Positions 58,822 through 64,000 of a stretch of DNA of 64,000 nt are shown one piece after another (positions within the stretch are counted from its first letter, which is position 1; every line of letters starts with the position of its first letter). Position numbers and translations under genes: made by a program. The stretch covers positions 62,001 to 126,000 of the forward strand of contig NZ_BOLN01000002.1 of the NCBI RefSeq assembly GCF_016861655.1, in the 5' to 3' direction. The stretch is from Levilactobacillus lanxiensis. Lineage in GTDB: Bacteria; Bacillota; Bacilli; Lactobacillales; Lactobacillaceae. The notes beneath the pieces were generated by a model. The model worked only from the letters and a program-made list of their open reading frames with translations, was not told the DNA's origin and searched no databases.

Positions 58822-60954
58822 GTGGAACGTTTCAAAAAAATATGGGCCAGAACCGGGACTCGCATGGGCTTTGTCACCCTGCTGGTCGTCCTGTTCTGGT
58901 TGAAGACTTTACTCGCCTATTTCGTCGACTTCAAGCTGGGACTCAGTGATCCGTTTCAATTTCTGATTCTCCTCCTGAATCCCCTGGCGACAACGATTCT
59001 GTTGTTCGGGTTGGCGTTGTATTTCAAACGAGCGCGCTTCTTCTACCCGTTTATCTTTCTCATCGACATCCTCAACAGCCTGCTGCTGTACATCAACGTC
59101 ATCTACTTCCGTGAGTTCACGGACTTCATGACCGTCAGCACCATGCTGGGCTATTCCAAGGTCGACCAGGGACTCTCTGGGAGCTCGCTGGCCCTAACCT
59201 CGCCGCACGATATTCTGTACTGGCTCGACCTCGTGCTTGTGCTGGCACTGATGGCCACGCGGCGCATCTACATCGACCCGCGGCCGCTGAACAAACGCGT
59301 CGGCCTCGCCGTCACCTCCAGCGCCCTCCTGCTGTTCACGGTCAACCTGACCCTGGGCGAAATGGACCGGCCGCAGCTGTTGACGCGGACCTTTGACCGG
59401 ACCTACCTGGTGAAATACCTGGGGCTGGACGCCTTCACCGTTTACGATGGCATCAAGTCGCAGCACACCAGTGAACTGCGGTCGCACGCCAAGAAGTCCG
59501 AGCTCAGTGGCATTTTAAAATACGTGCACAAGAATTACGCGGCGCCCGACAAGAGCATGTATGGCGTCGCCAAGGGTAAAAATGTCATCATCCTTCACCT
59601 GGAAAGCTTCCAGCAATTCTTGATCAACAAGAAGGTCAACGGCCAAGAGGTCACGCCGTTCTTGAATAAGCTCTACAAGAGCAAGGCGACCTACAGCTTC
59701 GACAACTTCTTCCATGAGGTCGGCCAAGGTAAGACGTCCGACGCCGAAACCATGCTGGAAACCGGGACGTACGGCCTGCCACAAGGGTCGCTATTTACCC
59801 AACTCGGGAACGACAACACCTTCCAGGCCGCACCCGCCATTTTCGACCAGGCCGGCTACAGCACCGCGGTCTTCCACGGGAACGTGGCCAGCTTCTGGAA
59901 CCGCAGCAACACCTACAAGAACCTGGGTTACCAGTACTTCTTCGATGCCAGTTACTACGACACCTCGGGTGATAAATCGCTGGGCTATGGCTTAAAGGAT
60001 AAACTGTTGTTCAACGATTCCGTGAAGTACCTCCAGCATCTCCAGCAGCCATTTTACGTGAAATACCTGACCGTCACCAACCACTTCCCGTTCACGCTGG
60101 ACAGTGAAGATTCCAGCTTCAAGACGCCAAATACCGGTGATAAGACGGTCGATAACTACTTCAAGACCGCCCACTACCTCGACCAATCCATCAAGGAATT
60201 CTACGCCTACCTGCACAAATCCGGGCTGGATAAGAATTCGCTGGTCATGATCTACGGGGACCACTACGGTATTTCCAACTCGTCAAACAAGAGTCTGGCG
60301 AAGTTGCTCGGGGTCAATCCGGATGACTGGAACGACTACGACAACGCCCAGCTCCAACGCGTGCCACTGATGTTTAACATGCCTGGCTACAAGAAGGGCA
60401 AGGTCGAACACACCTATGGCGGCGAGGTCGACGTGCTGCCAACGCTGATGCATCTGATGGGCATGAATACCAAGAAGTACATTCAGTTCGGGACCGACCT
60501 GTTCTCCAAGACCCACAATCCGGTCGTGGCGTTCCGTAACCGCGATTGGGTCAGTCCGGACTACACGTCCATCGACGGCACCGTTTACAGCAACAAGACC
60601 CAAGAGGAAATTCACCCTGACAAGGCGCTACAGGCTAAGCTAGACGCCATTCAAAAGCACGTCAACCAGGGCTTGAACGACTCCGATTCACTGAATCAAA
60701 AGAACCTCCTGCGTTTCTTCCATCCCAAGGGCTTCACCGCCGTTGACCCGTCCGATTACAACTATTCCGACGGGCTGGAAAAGGAAGAGAAGTTGGAGAA
60801 GAAGTTGGGCTTGAAGTCTACCAGCCTGTTCTCCCGTAACGGGGACAAGTCGACGCAGCCGTTCTATAAGACGGACGCGCCAGAGTTGGGGCACAAGACC
60901 ACCGATTCCAACCGAATCAAGATCACCAACCAAGACGACACTAGCGGGAAGTAG
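58822..60954 (+). CDS. Lipoteichoic acid synthase family protein
   Basis: A 710-residue polytopic enzyme: five N-terminal helices (about 15-185), then an extracellular alkaline-phosphatase-fold domain. HLESFQQF (metal Glu, about residue 258), GQGKTSDAE with the catalytic Thr at about 305, and YGDHYG with Asp/His at about 480 match LtaS, which polymerises glycerol phosphate from phosphatidylglycerol. The tail beyond about 640 is charged and variable. GTG 58822 has AAGGAG. TTATAT/TAGAAT-like promoter near 58770-58790. Stands alone between inward-facing SIR elements. Confidence 0.93.
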   Translation: MERFKKIWARTGTRMGFVTLLVVLFWLKTLLAYFVDFKLGLSDPFQFLILLLNPLATTILLFGLALYFKRARFFYPFIFLIDILNSLLLYINVIYFREFTDFMTVSTMLGYSKVDQGLSGSSLALTSPHDILYWLDLVLVLALMATRRIYIDPRPLNKRVGLAVTSSALLLFTVNLTLGEMDRPQLLTRTFDRTYLVKYLGLDAFTVYDGIKSQHTSELRSHAKKSELSGILKYVHKNYAAPDKSMYGVAKGKNVIILHLESFQQFLINKKVNGQEVTPFLNKLYKSKATYSFDNFFHEVGQGKTSDAETMLETGTYGLPQGSLFTQLGNDNTFQAAPAIFDQAGYSTAVFHGNVASFWNRSNTYKNLGYQYFFDASYYDTSGDKSLGYGLKDKLLFNDSVKYLQHLQQPFYVKYLTVTNHFPFTLDSEDSSFKTPNTGDKTVDNYFKTAHYLDQSIKEFYAYLHKSGLDKNSLVMIYGDHYGISNSSNKSLAKLLGVNPDDWNDYDNAQLQRVPLMFNMPGYKKGKVEHTYGGEVDVLPTLMHLMGMNTKKYIQFGTDLFSKTHNPVVAFRNRDWVSPDYTSIDGTVYSNKTQEEIHPDKALQAKLDAIQKHVNQGLNDSDSLNQKNLLRFFHPKGFTAVDPSDYNYSDGLEKEEKLEKKLGLKSTSLFSRNGDKSTQPFYKTDAPELGHKTTDSNRIKITNQDDTSGK

Positions 60955-60959
60955 CTCGC

Positions 60960-61161
60960 GGTCAATTGGCCGCCTGCGTCGGTTAGGTGCTCCCACCCTA
61001 TGGGGCGCGGCCGAAGCCTGTGAAGCGGTCTTCGCCCTTGTGTTCAAGCCTCGCCCAACCCGCGAGTCTCGAACGCATCCCGTGCTGTAAGGCCGGCAAA
61101 TCACCGGCCAACACCACCGACACAGGGTTCCGCACCTAACCGACTCCGGCTGAGATTGGCC
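60960..61161 (-). repeat. SIR copy 28, subtype C
   Basis: Tips GGTCAATTGGCC and GATTGGCC. The minus strand has CTGTGTCGGTGGTGTTGGCCGG, CCGGCCTTACAGCACGGGATG, TCGAGACTCG.../GGCTTGAAC, GAAGACCGC/AGGCTTCGGCC and CCCATAGGG. It starts 5 bp after the LtaS stop; the right end faces it. Confidence 0.87.
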
Positions 61162-61242
61162 ACGTACCTTCTGGCTGGTTGGCTTGATAGGTAGTCTGAT
61201 TGGTTGTGAACTGTTCTATACGAAATTGATTTTTATGCAAAT

Positions 61243-61289
61243 AAAGAAGCTGTCCGTTCAATCTTTACGATTGTCCGAGCAGCTTCTTT
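61243..61289 (+). terminator. Terminator, probably of the LtaS transcript
   Basis: AAAGAAGCTG..CGG/CCG..CAGCTTCTTT hairpin on the plus strand. Confidence 0.75.
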
Positions 61290-61335
61290 GCGTTTATGGA
61301 ATTTTCTTCTATGGTTAAGGTAAGTAGTTGTGGCT

Positions 61336-61457
61336 AATCATCAATGCGTGGTGAAGTTACCGCACTATTGATGTGCTATTTCGAACGGGACAGACCAATC
61401 ATCAATGCGTGGTGAAGTTACCGCACTATTGATGTGCTATTTCGAACGGGACAGACC
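61336..61457 (+). repeat. Exact tandem repeat, 2 x 61 bp
   Basis: Units 61336-61396 and 61397-61457 are identical. Each contains the inverted pair CATCAAT/ATTGATG around GTGGTGAAGTTACCGC. Not related to the SIR core. Confidence 0.9.
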
Positions 61458-61473
61458 AACCACCACTACGAAG

Positions 61474-61718
61474 GGAGTAAAACCACGCCCGGGCCACGGT
61501 ACTTCGCGTTCCAACCCATTTTACTGGTCGGTACACAATCTCAGCCGTAAGGCAGCTAGGTGCGGAAGCCTGTGTCGGTTTAGTTTGTCGGCGTCCTCTG
61601 CCGGCTTACTAAACGGGACGCCTTAGAGACGCCGAACTCAGGCGGCTCTAAGCGCCTTGGAAGACCGCCCCTCAGGCTTCCAAGGTCGCCCCACAGGCTA
61701 GAAACAACAAAAACAAAA
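61474..61718 (+). repeat. SIR copy 29, subtype C, tandem unit 1
   Basis: The core has CTGTGTCGGTTTAGTTTGTCGG, CTTACTAAACGGGACG, CTTAGAGACGCC/GGCGGCTCTAAG, TTGGAAGACCGCC/AGGCTTCCAA and CCCCACAGG. The 3' outer arm is missing (replaced by CTAGAAACAACAAAAAC) where the tandem copy begins. Confidence 0.88.
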
Positions 61719-61971
61719 GGAGTAAAACCATGTCTGGGCCACGGCACTTCGCGGTCCAACACCCTTTACTGGTCAGACCACAATCTCAGCCGTAAGGCAG
61801 CTAGGTGCGGAAGCCTGTGTCAGTTTAGTTTGTCGGCGTCCTCCGCCGGCTTACTAAACGGGACGCCTTAGAGACTCCGCACTTGGGAGGCTCTAAGCGC
61901 CTTGGAAGACCGCCCCTCAGGCTTCCAAGGTCGCCCCACAGGCTGGGAGCACCTAGCGGCCGTCGGCGGCA
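61719..61971 (+). repeat. SIR copy 30, subtype C, tandem unit 2
   Basis: Repeats copy 29 with its left flank (GGAGTAAAACCATG..GGGCCACGG). The outer arm is complete here: GCAGCTAGGTGC and GCACCTAGCGGC. Hairpin loops differ while stems persist. The right end is 32 bp from the reductase stop. Confidence 0.88.
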
Positions 61972-62002
61972 ATCCTCCACAACCTCATCAGCAATCTAAA
62001 AG

Positions 62003-62989
62003 TCAAAGACCGAGCGAAGTGCTGTGGACCGGACCGTGGTGGTCGGGGAAGAAGCGGGTCATGATCGACCGCACCGCCACCGGCGCTTCACCGTACCCCG
62101 TCGCAATCAGCGGCTGTTTGCCGGGATACATGACGCCATCGCCAATCGCGTAGATACCGTCCACACTGGTGGCCATGGTCGAGTCGACCGCAATCAGGCG
62201 TTGGCTCTCGGCTAGTTGAACGTCCCATTTAGCCAGGGCACTGTGGTCCGACGTGAAGCCGTAGCTGACGACCAGGTCATCCACGGTCGTGTGAACCGGG
62301 TCACCCGCCTGCCCGACTTGCTTTAACGTGACGTCCAGGCCGGCCGGCGTTTCCGTCAAGTCGCGGATCAGGTACGGCGTTTGGACGTGGACACTGGACT
62401 CATGCAACAGGTCGACCATGTGCGGTAACCCGCGGAACTGCGCGCGCCGGTGAAGTAGCGTCACGGACTTGGCGACCGGCTCCAGCATCAGCGCCTGGTC
62501 GATGGCGGCATCCCCACCCCCGGCAACCATGACGTCCTTATCACGGAAGCGTTCGAGGTCGCGGACGCTGTAGAAAAGGTGTTTGCCCGTCAGGTCGTCC
62601 GCGGTGGCCACGTTTAATTTTCGTGGTGAAAAGGCCCCGTTCCCAATGGCGACAATCACGGCCTTACTCTGCGACGTGCCGGCTGGCGTGGTAATGGTGA
62701 ACCCGTCTTCCGTGGCCGTCACGTTGGTCACCGTCTCCCCCGTTTTCACGGTCAGGGGAAATTGGGCGTTTTGCTTTTGCTGGTTGGCAATCAGGTCGCG
62801 CCCACTCACGGCGGGAAGGCCGGCCACGTCTAAAATGGTTTTCTCGGGGTACAGGGCGTTGACCTGCCCACCCAGCTCGGCCAGGCTTTCGATGACCTGG
62901 GTCTTGGCATTGTTCATGCCGGCGTAAAAGGCCGCGAACATGCCGGCCGGGCCGCCCCCGATAATCGTGATATCAAATTGCTCAGTCAT
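62003..62989 (-). CDS. Ferredoxin/flavodoxin-NADP reductase-like flavoprotein
   Basis: A 328-residue thioredoxin-reductase-fold protein: FAD motif GGGPAGMFAAFYAG at about 11-24, NADPH motif GGGDAAIDQAL at about 160, and AIGDGVMYPGKQPLIATGYGE near the C-terminus. It lacks the CxxC of thioredoxin reductase, which places it in the YumC-type ferredoxin-NADP reductase group. The start is ATG 62989 with AAAGGA; the long open upstream extension overlaps the divergent gene and is rejected. Confidence 0.92.
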   Translation of the reverse strand: MTEQFDITIIGGGPAGMFAAFYAGMNNAKTQVIESLAELGGQVNALYPEKTILDVAGLPAVSGRDLIANQQKQNAQFPLTVKTGETVTNVTATEDGFTITTPAGTSQSKAVIVAIGNGAFSPRKLNVATADDLTGKHLFYSVRDLERFRDKDVMVAGGGDAAIDQALMLEPVAKSVTLLHRRAQFRGLPHMVDLLHESSVHVQTPYLIRDLTETPAGLDVTLKQVGQAGDPVHTTVDDLVVSYGFTSDHSALAKWDVQLAESQRLIAVDSTMATSVDGIYAIGDGVMYPGKQPLIATGYGEAPVAVRSIMTRFFPDHHGPVHSTSLGL

Positions 62990-63022
62990 TTTATCAAAAT
63001 CCTTTCTAAGGAGGTGGTCCCT

Positions 63023-63781
63023 GTGAAACACACGCGTGGACTCACCATTTTCCTCACAATACTCTTGGTCTTGGGCAGCTTCATTGGCTGGTGGAATCAC
63101 CGCTGGACTGTGCTCAACGATCTGCGCGTGCCCCAGACGCGGACGGCCACCCTCTTTTTGCCGGGGACCCACGGCGCTTGGCTCTCACTGCGTAGCATGG
63201 TCACCAGTCTGAACCGCCCGCACGTCGGGACGTTTGCCCTGACGGCACGGGTCACCTGGAACGGCCACGTGACCTGGCAACAGCACCAGGCTGTTGGCCG
63301 CAACAATCCGCTCATTCCGGTTATTTTCAAGGATAACACGCATCCACAGAAACAGGCACGGCAATTGGCGACCGTTCTAACGCAATTACACCGACGTTAC
63401 GGGATTGACCGGGTCAATTTGGTCGGCCACTCCTCCGGCGGCACGATTGCCTACGACTACCTAAACGACCACGCGCCCGCCCCGGTGGCCGTCGCCCGCA
63501 TCGTGATGATGGGCGCCGACTTCCCGGAACGGACGCGCCTCGCTGACCGCTATCCAGAGTTAAAAATTTTAAATATCGCTGGCGTGATTGGCCGCACCGG
63601 CAACGACAGTGAGGTTCCGGCGAACACCGTGACCCCACTGCGGCGCCTGGTCGCTGGCCGCATCGGTCAGTACCGCTACGAAACGTTTACCGGACCCGTT
63701 TGGGACACGCAACACTCCCTGTTACACGAGAACCCGGCGCTGGACGCCAAGCTGATGCGCTACCTCTATCCGCCGAGCTGA
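63023..63781 (+). CDS. Membrane-anchored alpha/beta hydrolase (DUF915-like)
   Basis: A 252-residue protein with one N-terminal helix (about 4-22) and an alpha/beta hydrolase domain. LPGTHGAW is the oxyanion region and GHSSGG puts the nucleophile Ser at about residue 136. The C-terminal His is in DTQHSLLHEN. It resembles the DUF915 cell-surface hydrolases of lactobacilli. The start is GTG 63023 with AAGGAGG. It overlaps the convergent last gene by 16 bp. Confidence 0.85.
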   Translation: MKHTRGLTIFLTILLVLGSFIGWWNHRWTVLNDLRVPQTRTATLFLPGTHGAWLSLRSMVTSLNRPHVGTFALTARVTWNGHVTWQQHQAVGRNNPLIPVIFKDNTHPQKQARQLATVLTQLHRRYGIDRVNLVGHSSGGTIAYDYLNDHAPAPVAVARIVMMGADFPERTRLADRYPELKILNIAGVIGRTGNDSEVPANTVTPLRRLVAGRIGQYRYETFTGPVWDTQHSLLHENPALDAKLMRYLYPPS

Positions 63782-64000
63782 TTACCTTTCAAGATACGTT
63801 GGCCCTGAAGCGTGCACGCCTCTCGAAGACCGGCGTTGATCAGCACAAAGATGGCGACCCAGCCGATGGCGATGAGCATCCACTGCTGCAGGTATAAAAT
63901 GTCTAATAAGGCGAACGGCGCGTTCCAATCCCAGAGGGCGTGCAGCGCAATGGCCAGGAGGTAGAAGCGCAGAAATTTTGGCGCGACCATGTTACTCCCG
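63766..64000 (-). CDS. PrsW-like intramembrane protease, N-terminal part outside the window
   Basis: The frame is open through the window edge; an internal Met at 63990 is not preceded by a ribosome site, so the true start probably lies beyond 64000. The visible 78 residues have two hydrophobic helices. FYLLAIALHALWDW carries the His-Ala-Leu-Trp-Asp motif of PrsW-type membrane proteases (CPBP-related). Relatives cleave anti-sigma factors; the target here is unknown. Confidence 0.6.
   Translation of the reverse strand, partial: GSNMVAPKFLRFYLLAIALHALWDWNAPFALLDILYLQQWMLIAIGWVAIFVLINAGLREACTLQGQRILKGNQLGG

Noticed and set aside
1625-61971. SIR elements as IS200/IS605-type ends or IscB/TnpB guide RNA loci
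   Set aside because: No TnpA, TnpB or IscB gene is present in the window, and the elements lie in both orientations without associated ORFs; kept only as a question for genome-wide search.
1625-61971. SIR elements as a CRISPR array or BOX/REP-type short repeats
   Set aside because: Copies are dispersed, about 200 bp long, structured and without regular spacers.
62990-63172. N-terminal extension of the ferredoxin-NADP reductase-like gene
   Set aside because: It overlaps the divergent hydrolase gene and lacks homologous sequence; ATG 62989 precedes the FAD motif at the normal distance.

Overview
The window looks like chromosome from a moderately GC-rich member of the Lactobacillaceae (a Levilactobacillus- or Lactiplantibacillus-like organism; the genus is not settled). 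The basis is the gene set: Xaa-Pro dipeptidyl peptidase and proline iminopeptidase, a cholylglycine-hydrolase-family amidase, an LtaS-type lipoteichoic acid synthase, a MucBP-domain secreted protein, LPxTG proteins, HigBA and DinJ/YafQ toxin-antitoxin pairs, and AAGGAGG-type ribosome sites.

Layout. 1-3.2 kb: small membrane proteins, a Fur-family regulator, a Nudix hydrolase and a guanylate-kinase-like protein. 3.9-10 kb: amino-acid permease and peptide-using enzymes (PepX, PepI). 10-15 kb: L,D-transpeptidase, ABC-F ATPase, VOC protein, CPBP protease, HigBA. 15.9-24.5 kb: two paralogous three-gene ABC transporter operons of the TrpXYZ type on opposite strands around a DegV gene, each behind a promoter, a short leader-peptide ORF and hairpins ending in intrinsic terminators. 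24.6-27.5 kb: an AT-richer island (HxlR plus oxidoreductase, DinJ/YafQ) with duplication scars. 27.9-42.4 kb: redox, cell-wall, TerC, YdcF, amidase, acetoin-reductase-like and MMPL genes. 42.7-57.7 kb: an accessory block (MDR pump with PadR, MerR, NlpC/P60, an HUH replication-initiator-like gene and two tandem surface-protein cassettes). 58.8-64 kb: LtaS, ferredoxin-NADP reductase-like protein, DUF915-like hydrolase and a partial PrsW-like gene.

The most unusual feature is a family of 30 structured intergenic repeats (called SIR here only), about 190-300 bp each, roughly one per 2 kb. All share a junction-like core: a closing stem with (T)GTGTCG and CCCACAG sides, a stem with TTAG/CTTAG at its base, then two hairpins of the form GACCGC...GGCTC, with long outer inverted arms. 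Orientation (+) means the core reads GTGTCG...CCCACAG on the + strand. Three length/sequence subtypes (A, B, C) and internally deleted forms (D) occur. In essentially every case the same end of the element faces the nearest gene, whether it lies upstream or downstream of that gene. The family is absent from 24.6-27.7 kb and 42.7-57.8 kb, the two stretches that otherwise look acquired.

A second strong signal is on the minus strand at 18.79-19.11 kb. A leader peptide ending NNQFAFSFFFR is followed by six complementary segments that can switch between a terminator and an antiterminator. This is the arrangement of ribosome-mediated phenylalanine attenuation, unexpected in a Gram-positive lineage that usually uses T-boxes. 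The paralogous plus-strand operon has a Trp-containing leader peptide and two tandem terminators. No rRNA, tRNA, CRISPR array or IS transposase was recognised.
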